Under the pieces are notes generated by a model that was not told the origin of the DNA, ran no database searches, and worked only from the letters and a program-made list of their open reading frames with translations. A stretch of 64,000 bases of DNA from Paraburkholderia fynbosensis (lineage in GTDB: Bacteria > Pseudomonadota > Gammaproteobacteria > Burkholderiales > Burkholderiaceae): assembly GCF_902859935.1 (NCBI RefSeq), contig NZ_CADIKI010000004.1:1-64000 (forward strand), written 5' to 3'. Positions 27,008 to 35,497 of the stretch are shown here, one piece after another. Every line of letters begins with the position of its first letter. Positions within the stretch are counted from its first letter, which is position 1. Made by a program: the position numbers and the translations under genes.

Positions 27008-27259
27008 TTAGTTATTAACTGTTTCGTCCACGTGCGACGATTTTCCGAATGGGCAACGAGGCATCGGCATGCCGTCCACAAAAGCACTTGCACAGCGCAC
27101 CGCAAATTCATAGGCGCACGCGGGACTCGCGAACTGCCCCAGATCCCCTAGGGACGTGGATTCCCCGTCTTCTTTCAGAATGCAGGCGCGGGCGACGAAT
27201 GTGTGGCCGTATCTGACACTCGACGCCTGAATCGCCGCGCCACGGTGATATAGAACCAT
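27008..27259 (-). CDS. Small hypothetical protein (83 aa)
   Basis: Starts MVLYHRGAAIQASSVRYGHTFVARA and contains GESTSLGDLGQFASPACAYEFAVRCASAFVDGMP. GGAGGG ribosome site before the ATG. This looks like a short Burkholderia-type protein of unknown role, in a probable two-gene unit with the next small gene. No motif indicates function. Confidence 0.68.
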   Translation of the reverse strand: MVLYHRGAAIQASSVRYGHTFVARACILKEDGESTSLGDLGQFASPACAYEFAVRCASAFVDGMPMPRCPFGKSSHVDETVNN

Positions 27260-27610
27260 GCGTGCCCTCCAATCTCAAATCTAAGAAAGTCCATTGTAAA
27301 GTTGTCGAATATCATTTGGTAACTGTTACCTTTCTCCATCGGGTGCTTAAGTATGACGAGAGCAATGTGGGCACGGACAACGTTTGCGCGAACTACGTGT
27401 TCAATAAATCGCGTGAATAAAAACAATTGCAACTCAGCGAGAAAATTGCAGCGTCACATTTCGTGAATATGTCTGCTGTGTTGAAAGCCGAACGTCGCTA
27501 AGGCATTGCCCGGTCCAAGCGCTTTGGCGGATCATCAGCGCCGGATGCCGCGTGCCGCCTTGGTACACCATTTGCTCAGCGTTGTCGTTTTTCTCGCACG
27601 TTGCCCCTAC
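27260..27610. other. Intergenic region, AT-richer than its surroundings
   Basis: 351 bp between divergent genes. The part near 27290-27430 is AT-rich and probably carries the promoter of the two small genes. Nothing else recognised. Confidence 0.45.
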
Positions 27611-28042
27611 ATGTCTCGATCCCTGTCTAGTTGCAAAAGGTGGAGCGCCCGCGAAATCCGCGTATTGCACGAAGTGCCGCGCGTTCTCGTCGTCGATGAC
27701 AATGCCGGCGCGGCCGAAGCGCTCGCTACCTATCTCTCCTACGAAGGCGTGGAAGCCCGCGCCGCCCTCAGTTGCGCGGATGCGCTGCGTTGCGTACGGG
27801 ACTGGGTGCCGGACGTCGTCGTGCTCGACATCATGATGCCCGAGCGTGACGGCTACGAAACGGCGAGCGCCTTGCGCAGCTATCTGCCCACGCAAAGTCT
27901 CGGCATCGTTGCGTTCACCTCGCTCGACGAGGATCACGTCAAGGAAACTGGCAGGGCACGTCACAATTTCGACGGCTACTGTCAAAAAGGCACGCCGCCG
28001 ACCGCTTTGCTTGCGTTGATGCGCAGGCTGTGGCGCGAATAG
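27611..28042 (+). CDS. Single-domain response regulator
   Basis: 143 residues, one CheY-like receiver: D29-D30, phosphoacceptor D73 in VVLDIMMPERDG, serine/threonine in VAFTSLDED and lysine in YCQKGTPP. No output domain and no kinase gene nearby, so it is an orphan. The ATG at 27611 is the best placed but lacks a good ribosome site; the frame is open 35 codons further up. Confidence 0.78.
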   Translation: MSRSLSSCKRWSAREIRVLHEVPRVLVVDDNAGAAEALATYLSYEGVEARAALSCADALRCVRDWVPDVVVLDIMMPERDGYETASALRSYLPTQSLGIVAFTSLDEDHVKETGRARHNFDGYCQKGTPPTALLALMRRLWRE

Positions 28043-28063
28043 GGCGGGTTGCGGCGGTTCGGC

Positions 28064-28393
28064 TCAAGCCGGTTCCCCTGCCACCGGTTGCGCAATGATC
28101 TGCCGAACGATCGCCTCCATCAAACCCGGAAACCGAGCGTCCAGTTCCGCTCTGCGCAGCGAATTCTGATGCACGGTGCCGGCCACGCGCGTGCGCACCA
28201 GTCCCGCCTCACGCAGGATCCGGAAATGATGGGACACGCTCGACTTCGGCCGGCCGCCGTCGAGTTCGCCACAGGTGGCTTCATCCACGGTGGACAGCTG
28301 GCGGACGATTTCGAGGCGAACCGGGTCGCTCAGAGCATGAAACAGCCGCTCGAGGGTGAAGTCCTCGGCGGCAGGGTGGGTATAAGTGCGCAT
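28064..28393 (-). CDS. ArsR-family winged-helix repressor
   Basis: 109 residues with the ArsR helix-turn-helix (LFHALSDPVRLEIVRQL; SSVSHHFRILREAGLVRTRVAGT). The metal-binding ELCVC-type motif is replaced by ATCGELD, with a single cysteine in the region, so a thiol- or electrophile-based sensor is more plausible than a metal sensor. Divergent from an Old Yellow Enzyme gene, with a perfect palindrome between them. Confidence 0.9.
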   Translation of the reverse strand: MRTYTHPAAEDFTLERLFHALSDPVRLEIVRQLSTVDEATCGELDGGRPKSSVSHHFRILREAGLVRTRVAGTVHQNSLRRAELDARFPGLMEAIVRQIIAQPVAGEPA

Positions 28394-28426
28394 TCTGCAA
28401 ATAGTAGAGGTTTCTGCGATACTCCG

Positions 28427-28448
28427 TAGTTCGATGTTTATCGAACTA
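28427..28448. promoter_or_regulatory. Palindromic operator of the ArsR regulator
   Basis: Perfect 9-bp inverted repeat TAGTTCGAT (28427-28435) and ATCGAACTA (28440-28448) with spacer GTTT, between the divergent ArsR gene and the oxidoreductase gene whose ATG is at 28482. Confidence 0.75.
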
Positions 28449-28481
28449 TCGTACAAGCCTATCTAGTGGGAGTTTAGCTTG

Positions 28482-29582
28482 ATGTCCGCATTGTTTCAGC
28501 CCTACAAACTCAAGGACGTGTCCTTGCGCAACAGAATCGCCATCCCGCCGATGTGCCAGTACACCGCCGAAGACGGCCTGATCAACGATTGGCACCGCGT
28601 GCACCTCGCCGGTCTGGCGCGCGGCGGCGCGGGGCTGGTAATCGTCGAGGCGACGGCGGTGTCGCCGGAAGGCCGTATCACGCCAGGCTGCGCCGGCATC
28701 TGGAACGACGAGCAGGCGCAGGCTTTCGCGCCGGTGGTGGCGTCGATCAAGGCGGCCGGCTCGGTGCCGGGCATCCAGATCGGTCACGCGGGCCGCAAGG
28801 CCAGTGCGAACCGTCCGTGGGAGGGCGACGACCACATCGCCGCCGACGACAGCCGCGGCTGGCAGACCATCGCGCCGTCGGCGATTGCGTTCGGCGCGCA
28901 TCTGCCGAAAGTGCCGCAGGCGATGACGCTCGACGACATCGCACGGGTCCGCGAAGACTTCGTCGCGGCCGCGAAGCGCGCCCGCGACGCGGGCTTCGAA
29001 TGGCTCGAACTGCACTTCGCGCACGGCTATCTCGGCCAGAGCTTCTTCTCGACGCATTCGAATCAACGCGACGACGCGTACGGCGGCAGCCTGGAAAACC
29101 GCAGCCGCTTCCTGCTGGAAACGCTGGCCGCCGTGCGCAAGGTCTGGCCCGAGCATCTGCCGTTGACCGCACGTTTCGGCGTGGTCGAATACGACGGACG
29201 CGACGAGCAAACGCTCGCGGAGTCGATCGAACTCGCGAAAAATTTCAAGCGTGAAGGGCTCGACATGCTGAGCGTGAGCGTGGGCTTCTCCACGCCGACC
29301 GCGGCGGTTCCCTGGGCGCCCGCGTTTCTCGCGCCGATCGCGGAGCGCGTGCGCCGCGAGGCGTGCATTCCGGTTTCGTCCGCATGGGGAATCGATACGC
29401 CGGAACTGGCGGACCGCTCGGTTGCGAACCAACAGCTCGACCTGGTGATGGTCGGCCGCGCGCATCTGGCCGATCCGCACTGGCCGTATCATGCGGCGCG
29501 CAAGCTCGGCATCGAGCGCGCGTCGTGGACGCTGCCCGCGCCGTACGCGCATTGGCTGGAGCGTTACGCGGTCGCGTCGTAA
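28482..29582 (+). CDS. NADH:flavin oxidoreductase, Old Yellow Enzyme (YqjM class)
   Basis: 366 residues, FMN TIM barrel. Class features: IPPMCQYTAEDG with the cysteine that tunes FMN in YqjM-type enzymes, IQIGHAGRKAS with the substrate-binding histidine, FEWLELHFAHGYL, and YGGSLENRSRFLLE. Reduces activated C=C bonds of enals, enones, maleimides or nitro compounds using NAD(P)H. Controlled in all likelihood by the divergent ArsR protein, giving an electrophile-inducible detoxification unit. GGGAG precedes the ATG at 28482. Confidence 0.92.
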   Translation: MSALFQPYKLKDVSLRNRIAIPPMCQYTAEDGLINDWHRVHLAGLARGGAGLVIVEATAVSPEGRITPGCAGIWNDEQAQAFAPVVASIKAAGSVPGIQIGHAGRKASANRPWEGDDHIAADDSRGWQTIAPSAIAFGAHLPKVPQAMTLDDIARVREDFVAAAKRARDAGFEWLELHFAHGYLGQSFFSTHSNQRDDAYGGSLENRSRFLLETLAAVRKVWPEHLPLTARFGVVEYDGRDEQTLAESIELAKNFKREGLDMLSVSVGFSTPTAAVPWAPAFLAPIAERVRREACIPVSSAWGIDTPELADRSVANQQLDLVMVGRAHLADPHWPYHAARKLGIERASWTLPAPYAHWLERYAVAS

Positions 29583-29612
29583 GCGTTTGAACTGAAGTCG
29601 GTGGTGCCGATG

Positions 29613-29661
29613 AGCGCCGTTTGCCCGCTGTTGAATGCGGTGGGTGAACGGCGCTTTTTTT
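29613..29661 (+). terminator. Rho-independent terminator of the OYE gene
   Basis: AGCGCCGTT (29613-29621) pairs with AACGGCGCT (29647-29655), followed by six T residues or more. Confidence 0.8.
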
Positions 29662-29759
29662 GCGCCATGCGGGTTTGACGTTCGACGCGCGCCATGCACG
29701 GCGCGCGGAACAGCCCTTGCTGGACCCTGCACTCATCGACCACCAGGGAGGCTCGCCCT

Positions 29760-30437
29760 ATGAAACCTTACATCGTCGCTCACATGATGTCGTCGCTGGA
29801 CGGCCGCAGTCTCACGGACGGCTGGCATCTGGACTTCGCCAGCGACCTCTACGAGACCACCGCCGCCAGCTTCGAAGCCGACGGCTGGATCTGCGGGCGC
29901 GTGACCATGCAGGAAATCTCGCACGGCGCCGATTATCCGAAGGGTCTCGCGAAGAGCGCGCTGCCTCGCACGGATCATTTCGTCGAACGCAACGCGGCGC
30001 AATACGCGATCTCGATCGATCCGCAAGGACGTGTCGCATGGAAGAGCAACACGGCACTCAAGTCGCATGTGATCGAGGTACTGACCGAAGAGGTCGCCGA
30101 CGACTACCTCGCCTACCTGCAATCGATCGGCGTGTCGTACGTGTTCGGCGGCAAGCGCGGGATCGATCTCGATCAGGTGGTGCAGACCCTGACGCGCGAA
30201 CTCGGCGTGAAGAAGCTGATTGTCGAAGGCGGTTCGCATGTGAGCGGGGCGTTCGTGAATGCCGGTCTGGTCGATGAAGTCAGCGTGCTGATTCTGCCGC
30301 TGGTGGATGGTCGCAGCGAGCACCCTTCTTCGTTCGAAGTCCCGATGGACAAGTGGCGGGCGCCCGCGTATCTGAAGCTGACGTCGGTAGAAAAAGCGGA
30401 GCACGACGCGGTGTGGCTGCGCTATACGAAGGCATGA
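29760..30437 (+). CDS. RibD C-terminal-type (dihydrofolate reductase-like) reductase
   Basis: 225 residues. MKPYIVAHMMSSLDGRSLTDGW, DGWICGRVTMQEI and KKLIVEGGSHVSGAFVNAGLVDEVSVLILPLVDG match the RibD_C fold (NADPH-dependent reductase of riboflavin precursors and many stand-alone homologues). The stand-alone form without a deaminase domain is common and its substrate is usually unknown. GGGAGG upstream. It stands alone between two hairpins. Confidence 0.83.
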   Translation: MKPYIVAHMMSSLDGRSLTDGWHLDFASDLYETTAASFEADGWICGRVTMQEISHGADYPKGLAKSALPRTDHFVERNAAQYAISIDPQGRVAWKSNTALKSHVIEVLTEEVADDYLAYLQSIGVSYVFGGKRGIDLDQVVQTLTRELGVKKLIVEGGSHVSGAFVNAGLVDEVSVLILPLVDGRSEHPSSFEVPMDKWRAPAYLKLTSVEKAEHDAVWLRYTKA

Positions 30438-30445
30438 ATGACAAC

Positions 30446-30482
30446 GCGCGGCAGGGTGGCCTTATGCTCCACACTGCCGCGC
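30446..30482. terminator. Hairpin between convergent genes
   Basis: GCGCGGCAG (30446-30454) pairs perfectly with CTGCCGCGC (30474-30482); GGTGG and CCAC inside extend the stem. There is no strong T-run on either strand, so termination is probable but not certain. Confidence 0.4.
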
Positions 30483-30532
30483 TGCGTCTTTGCCTGTACC
30501 CAGTGCTGCCGCTGGGATTGAATGGCGAGTCG

Positions 30533-31300
30533 TCAGCTCTTCGTATGTTGCGTCGACATCCACCCGCCGCTCTCACCAATCTGTGCGATCTGCTTCACCA
30601 CCGCATCGGCGAGTCGCTTCGCGTCCGCTGACAGGCCGGCCCGTTTGCTTTCGGATACGGCATGCAAACCGCCACCCACTGCCGCTGTGGTCGCGATGCT
30701 GCCGGCCGCCGCGCCCACACCGGCGGTTTCGGCGACGCCCGGCGCCTTGCCGCTGTCCGCATCGGCATTAAAGCGCTGTACCAGGCGCGGCGCGCCGCCC
30801 GCTGGTTTGTACAGAATCTGCACCGTGCTGCTCACCTGGCTCTTGCCTGCACCAAGGCCGATCATCGTGCGACGGCGGCGATTGCCCGAGTCGATCGTAT
30901 CGAAGCTGCCTTGCACGAGCAGCACATTCTGGTCGGCCGGGGCGGGGGCATCCGAGCGAACCGCGTGCAGACCCATCGACTGCAGTTGTTGCACGATTTC
31001 GCTGGCGACCTGCTCACGCACTGCGTCCGCATCGGCGACCTGCTTCTGTGCATCGGACGAACCGCTGAGGCGCGTCTTCAGTTTCTGCAGCATGCCGCTG
31101 TCGAGCTTGACCTGATCCGGATCAGCGTCGAACGTGTACACGTAAATCGTGTCCGGCCGCACCTGCGGCTGCGCGCTCGCTTCGCTTATGTTTCTGATGC
31201 TGCCGCCGGCGCAACCGCTCAGCAACGCGGTGCAGCAGACCATCGCCACGCAGACCAGACGGGTGGCGTTCTTTTTGAGGAAATTCACTGAAGTCAACAT
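30533..31300 (-). CDS. DUF4410-type lipoprotein
   Basis: 255 residues. Lipoprotein signal with lipobox LLSG-C30 after a hydrophobic stretch. The mature part (TIYVYTFDADPDQVKLD... SEIVQQLQSMGLHA... VQGSFDTIDSGNRRRRTMIGLGAGKSQV) fits the DUF4410 family, outer-membrane-associated lipoproteins of unknown role. Start chosen at the ATG 6 bases after AGGA; another ATG lies two codons upstream. Confidence 0.8.
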   Translation of the reverse strand: MLTSVNFLKKNATRLVCVAMVCCTALLSGCAGGSIRNISEASAQPQVRPDTIYVYTFDADPDQVKLDSGMLQKLKTRLSGSSDAQKQVADADAVREQVASEIVQQLQSMGLHAVRSDAPAPADQNVLLVQGSFDTIDSGNRRRRTMIGLGAGKSQVSSTVQILYKPAGGAPRLVQRFNADADSGKAPGVAETAGVGAAAGSIATTAAVGGGLHAVSESKRAGLSADAKRLADAVVKQIAQIGESGGWMSTQHTKS

Positions 31301-31660
31301 GTTCATCCTGTCGTCGGCACGCGGTGCCGGTAGCTTCGAACGTATCAGCCGATGATCGGGCAACCGTAGGATCGTTGATCATCGGCGAGACGTATTCGCA
31401 CGTGAAACACTCTTGATCTCATGCGTCCTTGTTTCGTACGCACCGGCAGCGAACGAAGTATGGGCGAGTCGCCTGCCGAACTCCATTCAGCAATTATTTC
31501 GAGCGATGTCATGCGAGAAAACGGGGACGCGCGCGGTGTCGATGCAGTGTGGAAGCGGATCGGACCGAGGCGGGAGACACGCTAATGTGCCGGGAACGGC
31601 GTCATTCGCGTGCAATGTGAAATCGTGAAATGGCGCGGGACGTACCGCGAGAATCGGGCA
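31301..31660. other. Intergenic region with no recognised gene
   Basis: 360 bp. Short frames on the plus strand show no family features. The promoter of the DUF4410 gene should be in the left part. Confidence 0.45.
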
Positions 31661-31744
31661 TCAGTTCAGCGCAAGCTTGACGATGCAACACAGGACCAAC
31701 ACAAGGAGGATGGCCGCAACTACCAGATTCGTCGGATATCGCAT
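31661..31744 (-). CDS. Putative 27-residue membrane peptide
   Basis: Too short for usual gene calling. Reads MRYPTNLVV, then a run of A, I, L, V and C residues forming one hydrophobic helix (about residues 7-22) with a paired cysteine, and ends KLALN. A GGTGA ribosome-site-like sequence precedes the ATG by 3 bases. The shape, with a short polar start, one helix and a basic end, is that of small inner-membrane proteins. Chance cannot be excluded. Confidence 0.35.
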   Translation of the reverse strand: MRYPTNLVVAAILLVLVLCCIVKLALN

Positions 31745-31936
31745 TCTTCACCACGCGCGGGCGTTTCAGTGCTCCTATCCTAATCACCTGATGGTAGATG
31801 AAAAAGTGACACTGACGCGTGAGTGTGGGGCAACCAACGTTGCATGCCAGAGGTGCGCATGGCGGATCGGCGGGAACTCTTCCAGGCGAGCGGCGAGTCG
31901 CCGCGTCGCGTATGAAAGGCTCCCGCTACAGCCGAA

Positions 31937-32395
31937 TTACTGCGCCTGCGCCGGCATCCCCGGCGCACCATGCGGTGCCTTGCTCGCCGCGGCGAGATCC
32001 TCCGCCAAACTGGTGCGCAACGTCGCAATCGCCTGCTCGTGATTCGCGGGCTTCAACTGCTCGCGAGCCAGCGAATCGTAGATGTAATGCCGCAGCAGTG
32101 GGTCCTGCGTTTTGCCGAGCACCTCGTGATACACCGCGACGATCTCACCCGGATGGCCGCTCAGCGCATACAGACGGCGCAACTGTTCCAGATCGTTGAT
32201 CACCGCAAAGCCGGGGCCCCGCGGACCCATCATCGGAACCATCGCGCCATGCGAAGGTGGACCGTCGCCGCGCTGCGCTTCGCCGTGCATCTGGGCAGAT
32301 GGGGGTGAGGGCGGAGGCGCTTCCTGGGCGAGCGCCGCTGCCGCGGACACGGTCAGAACGACGGCCACCGCCGCGCTGAAAATGGCTTTTTTCAT
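31937..32395 (-). CDS. Small exported protein of unknown function
   Basis: 152 residues. Signal peptide MKKAIFSAAVAVVLTVSAAAALA with cleavage near residue 23. The mature part starts with a proline-rich, Met/Gly-rich linker (PPPSPPSAQMHGE; MVPMMGPRGPG) followed by helices with a TPR-like ring (DLEQLRRLYALSGHPGEIVAVYHEVLGKTQDPLLRHYIYDSLAREQ). Periplasmic. GGGAG precedes the ATG. No operon partner. Confidence 0.75.
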   Translation of the reverse strand: MKKAIFSAAVAVVLTVSAAAALAQEAPPPSPPSAQMHGEAQRGDGPPSHGAMVPMMGPRGPGFAVINDLEQLRRLYALSGHPGEIVAVYHEVLGKTQDPLLRHYIYDSLAREQLKPANHEQAIATLRTSLAEDLAAASKAPHGAPGMPAQAQ

Positions 32396-32762
32396 GATGT
32401 CGCTCCCATTGAGAAGAGCCGGCGCCACAGTGCGCCGGTGTAGAAGCAACGATAGTCGACATGCCGTTTCGTAGGGTTACTGAAGCCGTCATGTAACTTA
32501 CCTAGCCTTGCATGCGCCGCGATGCAGGCCGCTCGAAATCGACAAAGCGGAAGAAGAACGGGCCGTGAGCCAGGGTGAGTGTCGGCTGGCGCAATGTGGC
32601 CGGATGGCGCATGATTGATCCGATGCGCCGTCCGACCCCAGATCCGGCACGCTTCGGCGGATCGTGGGTCGCGCGGCACACGTGCCTATCGGTGCGCGCG
32701 TCGGCGCAACATGCCGCGCTTGCACTGCCGGCGAGTACTCAAACCATTAAGGAGGATTTCGA
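32396..32762. other. Intergenic region before the phasin gene
   Basis: 367 bp between divergent genes; holds the strong AAGGAGG of the phasin gene. No other feature recognised. Confidence 0.45.
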
Positions 32763-33188
32763 ATGGACCGACCTGACGCCGCCAATCCATTTGGCGATTT
32801 CACCAAAATGCTGGAGCAGTTCAAGCTCCCCGGCTTCGACGTCCCCGCCATCATGGAAGCGCGACGCAAAGACATGGAGGCCCTGGTTCAGGCGAATCAG
32901 ACGGCCTTCCAGGGAATGCAATCGCTCGCGCAGAAGCAGGCCGACATGTTGCGCACGACCCTGACCGAATTGCAGTCGCTGACGGGTCAACTGTCGGCGG
33001 GCGGCGCAGCGCCTTCCACGAAAACCGCCGAGCTGATCCAGCAGAGTCTGCACAAGTCGCTCGCCGATATGCAGCAACTCGCGCAAGCCGCGTATCAGAC
33101 GCAAGCCGAGTCGTATGCGGTCATCGCAAAACGCGTAGAAGAGAATGTGCAGGAGCTGAAGTCGCTGCTGCAGCAGCAGAAAAAATAG
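32763..33188 (+). CDS. Phasin-family protein
   Basis: 141 residues, almost entirely helical. The start NPFGDFTKMLEQFKLPGFDVPAIMEARRKDMEALVQANQTAFQGMQSLAQKQADML is the classic phasin pattern. Phasins coat polyhydroxybutyrate granules and control their size. AAGGAGG 7 bases from the ATG and a strong terminator behind it suggest high expression as a single gene. A PHB link fits the DUF3141 operon 12 kb away. Confidence 0.88.
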   Translation: MDRPDAANPFGDFTKMLEQFKLPGFDVPAIMEARRKDMEALVQANQTAFQGMQSLAQKQADMLRTTLTELQSLTGQLSAGGAAPSTKTAELIQQSLHKSLADMQQLAQAAYQTQAESYAVIAKRVEENVQELKSLLQQQKK

Positions 33189-33250
33189 CGGGCGCTGTCG
33201 CGTCGAATCATCTGATTCGCACGCGATGCATCCCGTCAGCTGAACAGAGA

Positions 33251-33286
33251 CCGTGAATGGCCGCCGCGCCATTCGCGGTTTTTTTT
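33251..33286 (+). terminator. Rho-independent terminator of the phasin gene
   Basis: CCGTGAATGGC (33251-33261) pairs with GCCATTCGCGG (33268-33278), one mismatch, followed by eight T residues. Confidence 0.85.
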
Positions 33287-33749
33287 GCAGCCACTTTTCT
33301 TCACAGGAATATGCCTCGCCCGCCGTTTCTTGTCAGAGGAAAGCTGCATTCAAGGCTGGCTTTTTCAGCAGGTATTTACATCGAACTGTTCGATGCGGCG
33401 TGCGTGAACATTTTTCTTATGGGCGCCGATTCTTGGTTGCCCCATGTTCGCGTCAGATAGGACGCAATGTAAAAATGACCGCAGGAGGGCCGTCTCACGG
33501 CGGTCGCGCGTTTGGCGATCAAAGGGTGCAGGCCGGTATCCCGAGCGCTAAAGGTGTAAATCGCCACGCAAACGATTGCCGCCGCGCGCCGTCATCGCTC
33601 AAGTTTCGTCCCGTCGCTCCGTAGACGCATTCACGCAGCCCGACAGGTGCGAAGGCGACACTGGCACCACCGGTCGGAAGCGCGTCCCTTGTTTCACGTT
33701 CGTGAGCGGCGAGTGCCGGTCACGAGCGTTTCACCTCGAAGGAAATCTC
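33287..33749. other. Intergenic region between phasin and DUF2844 genes
   Basis: 463 bp; short frames on both strands lack family signatures. Presumed promoter of the DUF2844-DUF3443 pair. Confidence 0.45.
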
Positions 33750-34208
33750 GTGAAACCAATGCTGCACACCCGCATTGCCCGTGCAATGCTCGGGGCGAGC
33801 TGCGCGCTGTCGTTTGCCGCGCACGCCACGCTCGGGCAGAACGTCAGCACTGTCGACAGCGATCAGACACACCTGCACGCGGTCGCTCGCGCGGCCACCA
33901 CGCAGAACGCCTATGCCGTTCATCTCCTGACGATGCCGTCGGGCACGCAGGTGCGCGAGTACGTCGGGCGCAACGGCATCGTGTTCGGCATCGCGTGGGA
34001 CGGCCCGACGCTGCCCGATCTGAAGTCGATGCTGGGCGGCTCGTTCGACGCGTACGTCGCCGCCACCGCGACCCGGCGCGGCACGCCGCTCGCGGTCTCG
34101 AACAACGACCTGGTGATTTACTCCGGCGGCCATCTGCGCGCGTTCTCGGGTCATGCGTATCTGCCGCGGGCGGTGCCCGCGGGCGTCGACGTCGGCGTCA
34201 TTCAATAA
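33750..34208 (+). CDS. DUF2844-type exported protein
   Basis: 152 residues. Signal peptide (about 1-26; ARAMLGASCALSFAAHATLG). The mature sequence, with AYAVHLLTMPSGTQVREYVGRNGIVFGIAWDGPTLPDLKSMLGGSFDAYV, is the DUF2844 pattern. The GTG at 33750 is preferred because AAGGA lies 6 bases before it; an ATG three codons on is the alternative. Eleven bp upstream of a DUF3443 lipoprotein, its usual partner; likely exported together. Confidence 0.83.
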   Translation: MKPMLHTRIARAMLGASCALSFAAHATLGQNVSTVDSDQTHLHAVARAATTQNAYAVHLLTMPSGTQVREYVGRNGIVFGIAWDGPTLPDLKSMLGGSFDAYVAATATRRGTPLAVSNNDLVIYSGGHLRAFSGHAYLPRAVPAGVDVGVIQ

Positions 34209-34219
34209 CGGAGCGGATC

Positions 34220-35497
34220 ATGCGTCACATGTCTTCGTGGATGACCCTGTTGTGCGCGGCGCTGCTCACGTTGCTCGTCACCGCGTGCGGCGGCGGAGGC
34301 GGCGGCTCCGGCGGCGCGAGCACCACGGCCAATTCCAGCAGCTCGACCGGTGGTGCCGCCGGTCCCACCGTGACCAATACCTCGCCCGCGCCGCAAGTGC
34401 TCGCCGCGAACGCGGTGCGCGTGACGGTCGACTCCGGCGTGAGCAACGTGCCGAACATGCCGTTCGTCAGCATCACGCTGTGCGCGCCGGGTACGAGCGA
34501 ATGTCAGACCATCGATCACGTGCTGGTCGACACAGGCTCGTGGGGCGTGCGGGTGTTCGCCTCGCAACTGCCCGCGTCGATGAACCTGCCGCAGCAGAAG
34601 GACGCGTCGGGCAATCTGGTCGCCGAATGCATGCAGTTCTTCGACGGCTACACGTGGGGCTCGGTACGGCTTGCCGACCTGCAGATTGCCGGCGAAAAAG
34701 CCGCTTCGCTGCCGATCCAGGTGATCGACCCGAACTACCCGACGTTGCCCGCCGACTGCGCGAGCCTGGGCGCCTCGCGCAACACGCCGGGCACCTTGCA
34801 GGCCAACGGGATTCTCGGCATCGGCGTGTTCAGGCACGACTGCGGCGCGAACTGCGTGACGCAGGCGCTGGCCGGCACGTACTACGCTTGCCAGGGCCTG
34901 CCCTGTACGTCGATTCCGCTTGCCGAAGAATTTCAGGTGGCCAATCCGGTGCCGTACTTTGCGACCGACAACAACGGTTCGATGCTGAGCCTGCCGACGG
35001 TCTCCGGCGGTGCGGCGTCGGTGTCCGGGCAACTGGTGTTCGGCATCGGCACACAGGCCAACAATGCGCTCGGCAGTGCGCAGGTGATCGGCGTGAGTCC
35101 GTCGAACGGCACGTTCACGACGGTGCAAAACGGCACCACGTATTCGCACAGCATCCTGGACAGCGGCTCGACCGGGCTCTTCTTCCAGACCGGCGCGATG
35201 GCGGCTTGCCCGAGTCCGAATAGCGCGTACTACTGCCCGGCGTCGACCCAGCAGTTGAGTGCGCTGATCGAGGGCGCAAACGGCACGACGAGCGCGGTGA
35301 GTTTCAGCGTGGGCAATGCCGCGTCGATCGCGCAGACGTATGCCGGCGATTCGGCGTTGCCTTTGCTGGCAGGACCCGCTTTCGTGACGTCGACGATTTT
35401 CGACTGGGGGCTGCCTTTCTTCTATGGCCGCAATGTGTACGCGGCCGTCGAACAGCAGGCGACGCCGGGCGGCACCGGGCCGTATGTCGCCTATTGA
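34220..35497 (+). CDS. DUF3443 lipoprotein, aspartic-protease-like
   Basis: 425 residues. Lipobox LVTA-C23 then a Gly/Ser/Thr-rich linker (24-58). Two catalytic-type motifs, D104-T-G-S (HVLVDTGSWGV) and D314-S-G-S (SILDSGSTGLFF), 210 residues apart, plus ANGILGIGVF, which resembles the GILGL segment that follows the first lobe in pepsins. This points to a bilobal aspartic-protease fold displayed on the cell envelope. Activity has not been shown for the family as far as I know. Its last 7 bases overlap the end of the convergent metallopeptidase gene. Confidence 0.85.
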   Translation: MRHMSSWMTLLCAALLTLLVTACGGGGGGSGGASTTANSSSSTGGAAGPTVTNTSPAPQVLAANAVRVTVDSGVSNVPNMPFVSITLCAPGTSECQTIDHVLVDTGSWGVRVFASQLPASMNLPQQKDASGNLVAECMQFFDGYTWGSVRLADLQIAGEKAASLPIQVIDPNYPTLPADCASLGASRNTPGTLQANGILGIGVFRHDCGANCVTQALAGTYYACQGLPCTSIPLAEEFQVANPVPYFATDNNGSMLSLPTVSGGAASVSGQLVFGIGTQANNALGSAQVIGVSPSNGTFTTVQNGTTYSHSILDSGSTGLFFQTGAMAACPSPNSAYYCPASTQQLSALIEGANGTTSAVSFSVGNAASIAQTYAGDSALPLLAGPAFVTSTIFDWGLPFFYGRNVYAAVEQQATPGGTGPYVAY

